Shown piece by piece: positions 16,564-25,719 of a stretch of DNA of 64,000 nt; the first letter of the stretch is position 1; each line of letters begins with the position of its first letter. A program made the translations under genes and the position numbers. The DNA comes from RI-106 sp964496875 (GTDB lineage Bacteria; Cyanobacteriota; Vampirovibrionia; Obscuribacterales; Obscuribacteraceae), in the NCBI GenBank assembly GCA_964496875.1, contig CAZCBH010000014.1, forward strand, positions 1 to 64,000, read 5' to 3'. Below the pieces are notes generated by a model that was given only the letters and a program-made list of their open reading frames with translations, had not been told where the DNA came from and made no database searches.

Positions 16564-17189
16564 CGGCGTTTTGAAGGGGCTCCGGCACGCTTGGCGTTAT
16601 AACCAAGCTCCGCCAGTACCGCAAGTACGCGATCACAGTTATCGCCCTGGATTTCTATCCGACCTTCTTTCACCGTGCCGCCGGTTCCACAGGACTGCTT
16701 GAGGCGGCTGGCTAGATTATCCAGTTCCGCAAGTGAAAGCGACAGACCCGATATACATGTAACCTGTTTACCACGTCTCCCCTTAGATTCGAGCATAACC
16801 CGCACTCTGTCCTTGCCTTTGTCAGACGAGGGAGAGGCGGTGCCACCACTTGCAGGAGCAAGCGGCTTTCGTCTGCCGCCTTGCATAATCAGACGAATCA
16901 TCATAGAGGCGATGTTGCTGTCTATCTGTGCAAGAGCCGTTTCACCATAAAGTCCGCTCAGGTCCCAGCTATCCACAGGACAGGAGAATGAAACAGAATC
17001 AGAATCCGAGACTTCTGCATCGAGAAGGCGGATTACAAGATCCGGCGCCCTCTCGTCACCATCCTCGAGCGCGATCCAGTTGACCTCGGCCTTATCGGCA
17101 GCGGCATTGAAGCGCTCCCGGGCCGAAGCAGCCAGAGGGCTGTCATTCGACCCGGAGACGAATCGGATTATTTTGGGTTCGTCAGCCAC
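16560..17189 (-). CDS. SUI1/YciH-type protein with an N-terminal LMW-phosphatase-like domain
   Basis: 209 residues. Residues 127-200 match the SUI1/eIF1 (YciH) fold: RVRVMLESKGRRGKQVTCISGL, the Gly-rich GTGGTVKEGRIEIQGD, and a final helix. Residues 6-105 resemble a low-molecular-weight protein tyrosine phosphatase or arsenate reductase: the strand IIRFVSGSNDSPLA, then DLVIRLL, then SWDLSGLYGETALAQI. The catalytic CX5R loop is not there: the Cys position is Ser12 and the Arg and two loop residues are absent, so it should be inactive. A Ser/Gly linker joins the domains. Bacterial SUI1 proteins are small standalone factors, so the fusion is unusual. Confidence 0.78.
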   Translation of the reverse strand: MADEPKIIRFVSGSNDSPLAASARERFNAAADKAEVNWIALEDGDERAPDLVIRLLDAEVSDSDSVSFSCPVDSWDLSGLYGETALAQIDSNIASMMIRLIMQGGRRKPLAPASGGTASPSSDKGKDRVRVMLESKGRRGKQVTCISGLSLSLAELDNLASRLKQSCGTGGTVKEGRIEIQGDNCDRVLAVLAELGYNAKRAGAPSKRR

Positions 17190-17215
17190 GAGATATTCGC
17201 TCTATCCTCGTTTGC

Positions 17216-19048
17216 CTAACGCATGAAGCTTAGAGTGAGCAGCTCACGCTTCAGTACCATCTCCCGGGGCAGTCTTTTCTTTAGCTCTTCAAAGAGCTCT
17301 TCATGGGTTTCCAGTTCGTGCTTCCAGATTTCAGCATCGATTTCCATAAGCTCGTTGAACTGTTTTTCAGAGAAGCCGTCGAGTCCTGTCCAGTCGATGT
17401 CTTCATAGTTGGGCATCCAGCCGAGATTAGTCTGCTTGGCGGTGGCTCGGCCATGCACCCGGTCGAAGATCCACTTCAGAACCCGCATGTTCTCGCTGAA
17501 ACCGGGCCAGATGAACTTGCCGTCTTTATCGGTTCTGAACCAGTTGACACAGAAAATCTGGGGAGCGTTCTCGACGATGTGTCCCATCTGCAGCCAGTGA
17601 TTGAAATAATCACCCATGTGATAGCCGCAGAAAGGCTTCATCGCCATCGGGTCTCTGCGCACATCGCCGACATCGCCGGCGGCTGCAGCAGTGGTCTCCG
17701 AGCCCATGGTGGCAGCCATATAGACTCCGAAATTCCAGTTGAAAGACTCGAACACCAGAGGAATGGCGGAGGCTCTTCTGCCACCGAATATGAAGGCACT
17801 GATAGGCACCCCTTCCGGATCATCCCAGGCCGGATCCAGAGACGGGCACTGGCTTGCCGATACGGTAAATCGGGCATTGGCATGGGAGGCCCTTCGGTCT
17901 GCGTCCGGGGTCCATTTACGACCGCGCCAGTCGGTGAGCTCCGCCGGCGGTTCATCGGTCATGCCTTCCCACCAGACGTCACCGTCGGGAGTGAGAGCCA
18001 CATTTGTAAAGATGCAGTTCTTTTCGAGGGTACGCATGGCGTTCAAATTGGTCTTCTCGGAAGTACCGGGCGCCACTCCGAAATAGCCTGCTTCGGGGTT
18101 GATAGCATAGAGCCTTCCATCTTTACCAGGTTTGATCCAGGCGATATCGTCACCGATGGTGGTGACTTTCCAGCCTTTCAAGCTCTCGGGCGGAATGATC
18201 ATAGCCAGGTTGGTCTTGCCGCAAGCACTGGGGAATGCAGCCGCCACGTAGGTCTTCTCTCCTTCGGGCGATTCGAGACCGAGAATGAGCATGTGCTCAG
18301 CCAGCCAGCCTTCTTCTTTAGCCATGTTAGAGGCGATTCTAAGAGCAAAGCATTTTTTGCCGAGCAGGGCGTTGCCACCATAGCCAGAGCCATAGGACCA
18401 GATCTCACGGGTTTCGGGGAAATGACAAATATACTTCTCGAAGGGATGACAGGGCCACGGGTCGTCCTTCTCGCCGGGCGAGAGCGGATGTCCGACGGAG
18501 TGCAGACAGGGCACGAACTCGCCGTCTTCACCCAGAATATCGACCACCTTCTGACCCATGCGGGTCATGATCTTCATGTTGGCAGCGACATAGGGAGAGT
18601 CGGTCAACTCGACCCCGATATGCGCGATGTGAGAGCCCAGCGGTCCCATGCTGAAAGGCACCACATACATGGTGCGGCCTTTCATGCTCTTTTTAAACAG
18701 GTCTTTCAAGACCGACTTCGCTTTTGCAGTCTGCATCCAGTTATTGTTGGGACCGGCATCATCTTTGTTCTCGCAACAGATGAAAGTACGCTCTTCTACC
18801 CTGGCAACATCAGCTGGGTTGGAACGAGCCAGGAAACTTCTCGGTCTTTTCTCTTCGTTTAATGGAATCAATGTTCCCGATTCGACCATCTCGGCACAGA
18901 GCCTGTCATATTCCTCTTCCGAACCGTCACACCAGTAGATGTCATCGGGCTGGCACAGTTCGGCTATCTCCTTAACCCAGGCCAACAGCTTCTTGTGTTT
19001 GACAGGGTACTGAGGGGCTTTGGATAGTACGGAAGTTTGCTGGGTCAT
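17216..19048 (-). CDS. pckG: Phosphoenolpyruvate carboxykinase (GTP)
   Basis: 610 residues, the usual length. It converts oxaloacetate and GTP to PEP, GDP and CO2 at the entry to gluconeogenesis, or runs in reverse. The GTP-type signature P-loop with the reactive Cys is present (FPSACGKTNLAMI), as are the substrate and metal motifs (SYGSGYGGNALLGKKCFALRI, TTIGDDIAW, FGGRR). AAGGA lies nine bases before ATG. It lies downstream of the 2-oxoglutarate oxygenase gene, with a likely terminator between them. Confidence 0.97.
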   Translation of the reverse strand: MTQQTSVLSKAPQYPVKHKKLLAWVKEIAELCQPDDIYWCDGSEEEYDRLCAEMVESGTLIPLNEEKRPRSFLARSNPADVARVEERTFICCENKDDAGPNNNWMQTAKAKSVLKDLFKKSMKGRTMYVVPFSMGPLGSHIAHIGVELTDSPYVAANMKIMTRMGQKVVDILGEDGEFVPCLHSVGHPLSPGEKDDPWPCHPFEKYICHFPETREIWSYGSGYGGNALLGKKCFALRIASNMAKEEGWLAEHMLILGLESPEGEKTYVAAAFPSACGKTNLAMIIPPESLKGWKVTTIGDDIAWIKPGKDGRLYAINPEAGYFGVAPGTSEKTNLNAMRTLEKNCIFTNVALTPDGDVWWEGMTDEPPAELTDWRGRKWTPDADRRASHANARFTVSASQCPSLDPAWDDPEGVPISAFIFGGRRASAIPLVFESFNWNFGVYMAATMGSETTAAAAGDVGDVRRDPMAMKPFCGYHMGDYFNHWLQMGHIVENAPQIFCVNWFRTDKDGKFIWPGFSENMRVLKWIFDRVHGRATAKQTNLGWMPNYEDIDWTGLDGFSEKQFNELMEIDAEIWKHELETHEELFEELKKRLPREMVLKRELLTLSFMR

Positions 19049-19111
19049 GTCTCCATTTCCTTTTTTATATGCACGGCCGGTAATCCCGGAGTCTGATCCT
19101 AACCCCTTGAA

Positions 19112-19137
19112 CAGAATAAAATCTCCCTCTCAGGGAG
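19112..19137 (-). terminator. Likely terminator after the 2-oxoglutarate oxygenase gene
   Basis: Read on the minus strand: stem CTCCCT/AGGGAG with a three-base loop, followed by ATTTTATTC. The stem is short. It lies about 25 bases after the oxygenase stop and would separate it from pckG. Confidence 0.5.
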
Positions 19138-19160
19138 GATCTTGGCAAAATTAATGAAAC

Positions 19161-20132
19161 TCAGACAGCGAGATTGCGATACTCGACGAACTCCTGGAAT
19201 TTTTCGTTCAGATAAGCTTCGTAGGAGACCGGTTGAAAAGAGGAGTTTTCTTTAAATGGCTCTATCAAAGCCTTGCCTTCCGGCTCGAAAAAGAAAGGCA
19301 CCGAATAACGAGAATTAGAAGGCGCCTTGATTCTATGACGAGTCGCTTTGAACTCTCCGCCGGTCCAGCGGGTGAGCAGGTCGCCTATATTCATCACCAG
19401 AGAGTTCTCGATAACCCGGGCATCGCTCCACTGTCCTTCTCCGTTCAAAACCTGTAATCCGCCGGTATTATCTTGCAGCAATAATGTGATGATGCCTGAA
19501 TCAGTATGGGTGGGGGTGGTGAAGAGAACACCTGTCTTATCGTCCCGCTCCAGATTAGACTGATCCTTCATCCGGGAAAGACCCGGATAATGGAGCAACC
19601 TTAAGGTGGAGAGGGTGTTTCCGAAGCGTTCATTGAAATAGCCCGGGGTAAGTCCGAAATAGTCTTCGAAAGCAGCCAACATAACCCGGCCGACAGTAAG
19701 ATGACTCTCGAAATAAGTATCCATGAAGGTTCTGAATCCTGGCAACTCGGACTCTTCAGGAAAAACCGAGAGTTCATCGAATACATAACCGGAGCAGGTC
19801 AGCTCATAGCCCTGCCAGCCGGCTTCAAAGCCTTCTTTAAAAGAGTTGGAGCCGTCGTCCACCGGGAAAAAAACCCGGTATCTGTTGCTGTTCCCTTCCC
19901 TGTTTCGGGTCAGGGCGTCTTTTGTAGATTGGGGCAGAGCGAAGAAGGCCTTCGCCTGGTCGAACATTGTTTTGTAGAGTTCCTCTCTACCGAGATCGAC
20001 CAGATAGACAAAACCCCAGGTCGAACAGGCCGATGCCAGTCGCTTCAACTCGTCTCGATAGGCTGTATTTGATCTGGGACCGGAGAGAACTTTGAAACTG
20101 ACGGCAGGAATTTGCTCTTCGAATTTAGTCAT
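19161..20132 (-). CDS. 2-oxoglutarate/Fe(II) oxygenase, isopenicillin N synthase family
   Basis: 323 residues. The iron site is complete: H209 and D211 (THTDSG) and H266 (TRHR). R275 and S277 (RYS) match the 2-oxoglutarate or substrate carboxylate-binding pair. The N-terminal DIOX_N-like half (about 5-120) is present. Family members hydroxylate or oxidatively cyclise small molecules, including plant-hormone-like and gibberellin-type substrates; the substrate here is not predictable. It is divergent from the cysteine synthase family gene. Confidence 0.88.
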   Translation of the reverse strand: MTKFEEQIPAVSFKVLSGPRSNTAYRDELKRLASACSTWGFVYLVDLGREELYKTMFDQAKAFFALPQSTKDALTRNREGNSNRYRVFFPVDDGSNSFKEGFEAGWQGYELTCSGYVFDELSVFPEESELPGFRTFMDTYFESHLTVGRVMLAAFEDYFGLTPGYFNERFGNTLSTLRLLHYPGLSRMKDQSNLERDDKTGVLFTTPTHTDSGIITLLLQDNTGGLQVLNGEGQWSDARVIENSLVMNIGDLLTRWTGGEFKATRHRIKAPSNSRYSVPFFFEPEGKALIEPFKENSSFQPVSYEAYLNEKFQEFVEYRNLAV

Positions 20133-20144
20133 GATATTGAGGCT

Positions 20145-20172
20145 TTGAAGGAAATAGACAAGCCGGTATGAT
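20145..20172 (+). promoter_or_regulatory. Promoter of the cysteine synthase family gene
   Basis: -35 TTGAAG at 20145-20150, 16-base spacer, -10 TATGAT at 20167-20172. It lies about 32 bases before the ATG at 20205. Confidence 0.55.
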
Positions 20173-20204
20173 ACAGCATAGATTGGCTCAAAGATAAGAA
20201 GAGA

Positions 20205-21182
20205 ATGGAAATCTACAATTCAATCGAAGAGATGGTGGGCAATACACCTATCCTCAAACTGCACAGATTTGGCGAAGGCCTTGGATCAAGCATCCTTGCC
20301 AAGTGCGAGTTTCTCAATCCGGGCGGTTCAGTCAAAGACCGCATCGGCTTCTATATGGTGGAAGAAGCAGAGAGAAAGGGGTTTTTAAAGCCCGGCGGCA
20401 CTATTGTAGAAGCCACTGCCGGCAATACCGGCATAGGACTTGCCATGGCGGCGGCTTTCAAAGGCTATAAGCTTATAGCGGTGATGTCCGAGAAGGTGAG
20501 CAAAGACAAGGTGAACATGCTCAAATGCCTGGGGGCAGAGACCGTGGTCATGCCTTCCGGGCTGCCTAGATCCGACCCGGAACACTTTATGAACAAAGCC
20601 ATTGAAATCGCCGAAGAAAAGGGAGCCTGGCTCGCCGACCAGTTTTTCAACGGCAGCAACGTGGAAGCCCATTACAAAAGCACAGGCCCTGAGATATGGC
20701 GGCAGACGGAAGGAGAGGTCGATGTGCTGGTGGCGGGCGTGGGCACCGGAGGCACTCTCAGCGGTGCAGGAAAGTACCTCAAAGAGATGAAGCCGTCGGT
20801 GAAAGTGGTTCTGGCCGACCCTGAAGGCAGCATGCTGAAAGGCATAGTAGAAGGGAAAGAGGCATCGAGTTCCTCTTATCTGGTGGAGGGCATCGGACAA
20901 GACTTTGTACCGGGCAACTTCGACATGGAGCTGGTGGATGATGTGATCTCGGTATCGGACCGAGATTCTCTTGCCGCAGCAAAACAGCTATTTGAGAAAG
21001 AGGCTCTTTTTGTGGGCAGCTCTTCGGGCTGTATCGCCCATGCCGCCAGGCAGTATGCCCTGGATATAGAGAAGGAGAACAATGCTCTCAATATAGTAGC
21101 GATTCTCCCCGATGGCGGCAGAAGCTATATGAGCACCGTCTACGATCCCGAATGGCTTGCCCTTAAATTGCCATCTCCTTAA
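20205..21182 (+). CDS. Cysteine synthase / cystathionine beta-synthase family PLP enzyme
   Basis: 325 residues, fold-type II. The PLP Lys is K44 (GGSVKDR). The phosphate-binding loop is VGTGGTLSG. The substrate loop reads EATAGNTGIGLA rather than the TSGNTG of classic CysK, as in MccA-type O-acetylserine-dependent cystathionine beta-synthases, so it may make cystathionine from homocysteine as well as, or in place of, cysteine from sulfide. No CBS domains follow. A gene for a gamma-family PLP enzyme lies at 35.2 kb and could complete a reverse transsulfuration path. Confidence 0.85.
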   Translation: MEIYNSIEEMVGNTPILKLHRFGEGLGSSILAKCEFLNPGGSVKDRIGFYMVEEAERKGFLKPGGTIVEATAGNTGIGLAMAAAFKGYKLIAVMSEKVSKDKVNMLKCLGAETVVMPSGLPRSDPEHFMNKAIEIAEEKGAWLADQFFNGSNVEAHYKSTGPEIWRQTEGEVDVLVAGVGTGGTLSGAGKYLKEMKPSVKVVLADPEGSMLKGIVEGKEASSSSYLVEGIGQDFVPGNFDMELVDDVISVSDRDSLAAAKQLFEKEALFVGSSSGCIAHAARQYALDIEKENNALNIVAILPDGGRSYMSTVYDPEWLALKLPSP

Positions 21183-21302
21183 AAGCCACCGGCAGTCCAA
21201 AGTAAATCTTTTAGAAGAGAGGGCGGCATGCAAGCAACCCCTTGGCAAGCAAAGAGCCGGTTATAGAGTAAAATTAGGAGCTTTAGTATAGGGTCATCGA
21301 AG

Positions 21303-23024
21303 ATGTCAGAATCCCCCGCCCATGAAGTGGCAAAAGCCTCTGATTTTATAAGAGAGATCATCAACAAAGATCTGGAAGCCGGTCGCCACGACAAGGTAGT
21401 CACCCGCTTTCCACCAGAGCCGAATGGTTTTTTGCATATAGGCCACGCCAAATCTATCTGTCTCAATTTCGGACTGGCTAAAGAATATAGCCAGAGACTG
21501 CCGGGAACAGGCACCGATTGTCATCTTCGGTTCGACGACACAGACCCTACCAAAGAAGACACCCTCTACGAAGAGAGTATCCAGGCTGATGTGCGCTGGC
21601 TCGGTTTCGACTGGAAAGAGATCTATCACGCCAGCGATTATTTCGAAAGGCTATATGAATGTGCCGAGCATCTGATTGAAGCAGGCAAAGCCTATGTCTG
21701 CAGCTTGAGCGACCCTGAGATTCGCGAATACAGAGGCACTGTAAAAAGCGCCGGCAAAAACAGCCCTTATAGAGAACGCGGTGTCGAGGAGAATCTCGAT
21801 CTTTTCAGACGCATGCGCAAAGGCGAATTCAAAGACGGAGAGCATGTACTGCGCGCCAAAATCGACATGGCAAATCCCAATATGAAGATGCGCGACCCCT
21901 TGCTCTACCGCATTCGCCATGCCAGACACCATATGACAGGCGATCAGTGGTGCATCTATCCGATGTATGATTTCGCCCATCCAATATCCGATGCCATAGA
22001 AGGCATCACCCATAGTATCTGCACCCTGGAGTTCGAGAACAACCGTGAGCTCTATGACTGGGTGGTGGACGAATTGATGGAATTCGCCAAATTTCCGACC
22101 CGGCCAAGACAGTATGAGTTCGCCAGACTCAACCTCAACTATACGGTGATGAGCAAAAGAAGATTGCTCGAACTGGTGGAAGGCTTACATGTAAGGGGCT
22201 GGGACGACCCTCGCTTGCCGACGCTTGCCGGATTGAGAAGAAGGGGCTATACGCCTGAGAGTATTAGAGATCTCTGTGCCAGTGTCGGTGTGGCCAAGGC
22301 GAACAGTACCGTAGACATGGCCCAGTTGGAGTTCTGCATACGAAACGACCTCAATCACAAAGCACCACGAGTGATGGCGGTTTTAAAACCGCTCAAACTG
22401 ATAATCGACAACTATCCGGAAGACAAGGTAGAAGAGCTGGAAGCCTCTTACTGGCCCCATGATGTTCCGAAAGAAGGCAGCCGCATGGTGCCTTTCTCGA
22501 AAGAGATTTATATCGAGCAGGATGACTTCATGCTGGATCCGCCCAAGAAGTACTTTCGTCTCGCCCCCGGCGCCGAAGTACGGTTGCGCTACGCCTACTG
22601 TGTCACCTGCACCGACGTGGTCAAAGACGCCGACGGCAATGTCACCGAGATTCACTGCACCTACGACCCGGATACGCTGGGCAAGAACCCGGAAGGTAGA
22701 AAAGTAAAAGGCATCATCCACTGGGTGAGCGCCGCCCACGCCGTGGACGCCGAAGTAAGGCTCTATGACCGCCTGCTCTCCCAGGAGGCACCGCCCACGG
22801 GCAAAGATAGCGAGTTTCTCAACGCTATCAACCCCGATGCCCTCGTTGTTCTGACCGGCTGCAAATTAGAGCGCAGCCTGGCCGATGCCAAGCCGCAAGA
22901 TCGCTTCCAGTTCGAGCGCCAGGGTTATTTCATCAACGACGAGAAGGACAGTAAGCCTGACGCGCCGGTATACAATCGCATAGTCACCTTAAAAGACTCC
23001 TGGGCACGGTCCCAGGGCAAATAG
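21303..23024 (+). CDS. glnS: Glutaminyl-tRNA synthetase
   Basis: 573 residues, class I synthetase of GlnRS type. HIGH at 45-48 (PPEPNGFLHIGHAK) and the second signature VMSKR at about 282-286. It has the GlnRS acceptor-binding insert and the C-terminal anticodon-binding beta-barrels (EVRLRYAYCVTCTDV and later), not the all-helical GluRS end. It charges tRNA-Gln with glutamine directly. Confidence 0.96.
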   Translation: MSESPAHEVAKASDFIREIINKDLEAGRHDKVVTRFPPEPNGFLHIGHAKSICLNFGLAKEYSQRLPGTGTDCHLRFDDTDPTKEDTLYEESIQADVRWLGFDWKEIYHASDYFERLYECAEHLIEAGKAYVCSLSDPEIREYRGTVKSAGKNSPYRERGVEENLDLFRRMRKGEFKDGEHVLRAKIDMANPNMKMRDPLLYRIRHARHHMTGDQWCIYPMYDFAHPISDAIEGITHSICTLEFENNRELYDWVVDELMEFAKFPTRPRQYEFARLNLNYTVMSKRRLLELVEGLHVRGWDDPRLPTLAGLRRRGYTPESIRDLCASVGVAKANSTVDMAQLEFCIRNDLNHKAPRVMAVLKPLKLIIDNYPEDKVEELEASYWPHDVPKEGSRMVPFSKEIYIEQDDFMLDPPKKYFRLAPGAEVRLRYAYCVTCTDVVKDADGNVTEIHCTYDPDTLGKNPEGRKVKGIIHWVSAAHAVDAEVRLYDRLLSQEAPPTGKDSEFLNAINPDALVVLTGCKLERSLADAKPQDRFQFERQGYFINDEKDSKPDAPVYNRIVTLKDSWARSQGK

Positions 23025-23300
23025 AGCGTCCGGATAAAGCTATTAAAAGGCTGTTACTTAACAATTCGGTTTTCTATCAATCAGGGGCAGAGCCTCTGTA
23101 ACCTTTGTTGGGCAATGGTTTTAAGTCTCCGCGAACCGGGACCCTGCCTGTTCTCGTAAACATTGTCAAGAAACAAAATCGAAAAAATTGTGGATTCCAG
23201 CAGATCTTGCCCTATGATGTCGACTTCTCGCCTTGGGTCGGGAAATTCAACCTATTTAAACCACAGCTTAGAATCAAAATTAGAAGCCCGGGAGACCATC

Positions 23301-23564
23301 ATGAACACAGTCACAAGAAACAAGACCCGCGGTCTTGTACAGATAACCAGAGTCTCTGAGAAGCACTGGAACTGTTCGGTAGTTTTCTATGGTGAAGACA
23401 CCAAACTCTGTCCGGTCCGACTGAGCACCAGAGAGGTTATTCAAGTATTGCGCACCCTCGGCGCACCGGCTCCGGTATCAAGCAAAGAGAGCCATATCGT
23501 CGAGTTCTTCAACACTCCCCGCTGGGTGGAGCTGAAAGAGTTCGGATTCTATCCTGTAAGCTAG
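23301..23564 (+). CDS. Small hypothetical protein
   Basis: 87 residues, soluble, mixed alpha/beta. The start at 23301 is chosen because GGAG lies seven bases before it; a longer frame from 23163 lacks any ribosome site. Two Cys and a conserved-looking REVIQVLRTLGAP helix are the only visible features. No family was recognised. A terminator follows. The 276 bases before it, after glnS, hold no gene I can support; one imperfect hairpin (CAGGGGC/GCCTCTG) lies near 23083-23099. Confidence 0.6.
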   Translation: MNTVTRNKTRGLVQITRVSEKHWNCSVVFYGEDTKLCPVRLSTREVIQVLRTLGAPAPVSSKESHIVEFFNTPRWVELKEFGFYPVS

Positions 23565-23584
23565 TCGCTCTTAAGATAAGAAAG

Positions 23585-23618
23585 AAAGAGGTGGAGTTTC
23601 TCCATCTCTTTCCTTTTT
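23585..23618 (+). terminator. Rho-independent terminator
   Basis: Stem of about 12 pairs (AAAGAGGTGGAG with CTCCATCTCTTT, one G-U pair), three-base loop, then a T-run at 23614-23618. It ends the small gene before it and may also serve the convergent MscS gene. Confidence 0.8.
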
Positions 23619-23619
23619 G

Positions 23620-25053
23620 TTAGCGCTGTCCGGTCCGCGTCGCAATTCTCGACCTATGCCCAGTGGACGGGCTGAAACCCGCATCTGTATCTGGGACCGT
23701 ATCTGCAACCGGTTCGAAACCTGATGCAACTCCTTTCTCGAGGGCAAGATTAAACTCCGGGCTCCGTCCCGCCTTATCTACCCCCGGATAGACCGTGACA
23801 TGGGGATACGGAATCTCTATTCCTAGAGCATCGAAGCGCTTCTTGAGACGGCGCTTGAACTCGCGACCGACCCGCCACTGCATTATCGGCCTGGTTTTGG
23901 TACGCGCGCGGATAATGACGGCAGAATCGGCGAACTGCTCAAGACCCATCACTTCCAGCGGTTCTAATATGGCCACAGAGTACTCTTCGTCGGTCCTCAG
24001 CTCCTCGTCCACCGCTTTCATCACCTCGATAACCTGGTCGACGTCTTCTTTGTAGGCGACACCGACATCGAAGAGATAGCCTGAATACTCCTTGGTCATG
24101 TTGGTGACCACGGTCACCTCGCCGGAGGGGATGAAATGAACGTTGTGGGAGATATCGCGCAGAATCACCATCCGCAAAGTGAGCTTCTCGACCACTCCGC
24201 TCTTGTCTGCTATCTGGACGACATCACCGACCCGGATCTGGTCCTCCAGTAAAATGAAAAAGCCCGAGATCATGTCCTTGACAAGATTCTGAGCACCAAA
24301 ACCGATGGCCAGTCCAAGCACTCCGGCGCCGGCCAGGAGCGGTGCCAAATCTATACCCAGCACCTTCAAGGTATCGAGCACCACAGTGAATAGAATGAGC
24401 GCCCATATGCAATAGCGAAAGACCGAACCGAGGGTGTCTGCTCTTTTCTTCAGCTCGGTGCCGTCTTTCTTACGGGTGAGAATACGCACTAGATAATCGC
24501 AGAGTACATCCGAGAGCTTGACGAAAACGATGGCTAAAAACCATATAAAAATGAGATAGCTGCCTTTGTCTTCCACCCAGCCTCTGAGGTCGTCGATGCG
24601 CTCATCCATGGTTTTCTGCCGGGGACGACTTTTCTTTACCGTCGTCTTAGCGCTCTCAGGCTGCTTCTTCTCGACGGCTCTATTCTCCTCACGATTAGAC
24701 TCGGTCACAGAAGCCGGATTCGAAGGTCCAACCGGAGCAGGCTCTAACGCATCGGAAACGACATCGGAATCGGCATCGGCGGCGACAGCCTGTGTCGATG
24801 TCTCTGGCGCGGTCTCTTTCTCTAAGGGCTCTGCGCTCTTTTCGATTTGGGATGTCTCTTCATCTTTCGCCGAATCTCCTTCCAGGGGAGCATAGGGCTC
24901 CATCTCTTCGCCCCAGTCAGAATTGTCGACCGCAGGGCTGTTGATATGCCCATGCTTGTCCTGGGCTGAACAAGGGCTCATCAGGACAAAGACAAGAACC
25001 AGACAGGAGAAAAGAATCAGCGAAAAAGCATTGTTGAGAGCGACTTTTGCCAT
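23620..25053 (-). CDS. MscS-family mechanosensitive channel
   Basis: 477 residues. A signal peptide (1-30) is followed by an acidic, Ala/Thr/Glu-rich periplasmic segment (30-140) not found in minimal MscS. Three membrane helices lead to the pore and beta-domain signature (PLLAGAGVLGLAIGFGAQ, then ILLEDQIRVGDVVQI). The C-terminal cage part (RREFKRRLKKRFDALGIEIPYP) is typical. It opens under membrane tension to release solutes on hypo-osmotic shock. GAGGT nine bases before ATG supports the start. Confidence 0.92.
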   Translation of the reverse strand: MAKVALNNAFSLILFSCLVLVFVLMSPCSAQDKHGHINSPAVDNSDWGEEMEPYAPLEGDSAKDEETSQIEKSAEPLEKETAPETSTQAVAADADSDVVSDALEPAPVGPSNPASVTESNREENRAVEKKQPESAKTTVKKSRPRQKTMDERIDDLRGWVEDKGSYLIFIWFLAIVFVKLSDVLCDYLVRILTRKKDGTELKKRADTLGSVFRYCIWALILFTVVLDTLKVLGIDLAPLLAGAGVLGLAIGFGAQNLVKDMISGFFILLEDQIRVGDVVQIADKSGVVEKLTLRMVILRDISHNVHFIPSGEVTVVTNMTKEYSGYLFDVGVAYKEDVDQVIEVMKAVDEELRTDEEYSVAILEPLEVMGLEQFADSAVIIRARTKTRPIMQWRVGREFKRRLKKRFDALGIEIPYPHVTVYPGVDKAGRSPEFNLALEKGVASGFEPVADTVPDTDAGFSPSTGHRSRIATRTGQR

Positions 25054-25159
25054 GGGCTAAGACCTCGGACCAAGGATACCGGATGTCAATCGATCCTAAC
25101 GAATTTCCCCGGGAAAGTAAGGTCGAAAGCCCGATTTTGAAGAGTCGTGAAGGTAAAGT

Positions 25160-25717
25160 ATGATGGAGAACCATGTTAAGCTAACGCAAATGAAGAGCCA
25201 GAAACCCAGTGGTGAGAGCAAAGGGATTAAACGACATCCCTGCCTGAGACCCCTTTCGAGGGATCATCTGCTTGCTTTGATAGGCGCTCAGAAGTTGATT
25301 AAGACAGGTCGGCAGGAAATATCTATAGAAGAAGGACTGAGCGCCTTCGCCAATATCTGGCAGAACGAGATAACCATACATCTGGCGGACGAAGAGGCGA
25401 TTCTGCCTGAGTTCATAAAAGAGGACTCGGATAAAGAGAGATTGCTCGGTGATCATAAGAGGCTGAGAGAATTTGCCGAAAAGCTATCAGAAGAATACTC
25501 GGATAAAAGTTCAGTGCTTGCCCTGGCAGGTCAAGCCGGCGCCTTTCTCGATGCTCATATCCGCTGGGAAGAGCGTGAGTTCTTTCCTCGTATAGAGCAA
25601 ACGGCAAGCGAAGAAGAGATAGAGCGTCTGCTTGCTCTGACCGATGAGGTCGAGGCAAAACGCAGTCGTAATCGCAATTGCGATTCTCGTATTCGTTCTA
25701 AGAAGAAGCAGAACTAA
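25160..25717 (+). CDS. Hemerythrin-like HHE protein
   Basis: 185 residues. The di-iron ligands of the hemerythrin fold are all visible: H36, H74 and E78 (HLADE), H99 (GDHKRL), H133 and E137 (HIRWEERE). The C-terminus is a short basic tail. Such proteins bind O2 or NO or handle iron. AAGG lies just before the ATG at 25160. It is divergent from the channel gene and converges on the thioredoxin-like gene with a two-base gap. Confidence 0.87.
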   Translation: MMENHVKLTQMKSQKPSGESKGIKRHPCLRPLSRDHLLALIGAQKLIKTGRQEISIEEGLSAFANIWQNEITIHLADEEAILPEFIKEDSDKERLLGDHKRLREFAEKLSEEYSDKSSVLALAGQAGAFLDAHIRWEEREFFPRIEQTASEEEIERLLALTDEVEAKRSRNRNCDSRIRSKKKQN

Positions 25718-25719
25718 AT

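Noticed and set aside
17303..18862. A 519-residue open frame on the plus strand opposite pckG
   Set aside because: It is an exact antisense shadow of a highly conserved enzyme, has no recognisable domain and no ribosome site.
23700..23730. GGTTCGAAACC, which looks like a tRNA T-arm
   Set aside because: It lies inside the MscS-like coding region and no acceptor, D or anticodon arms can be built around it.
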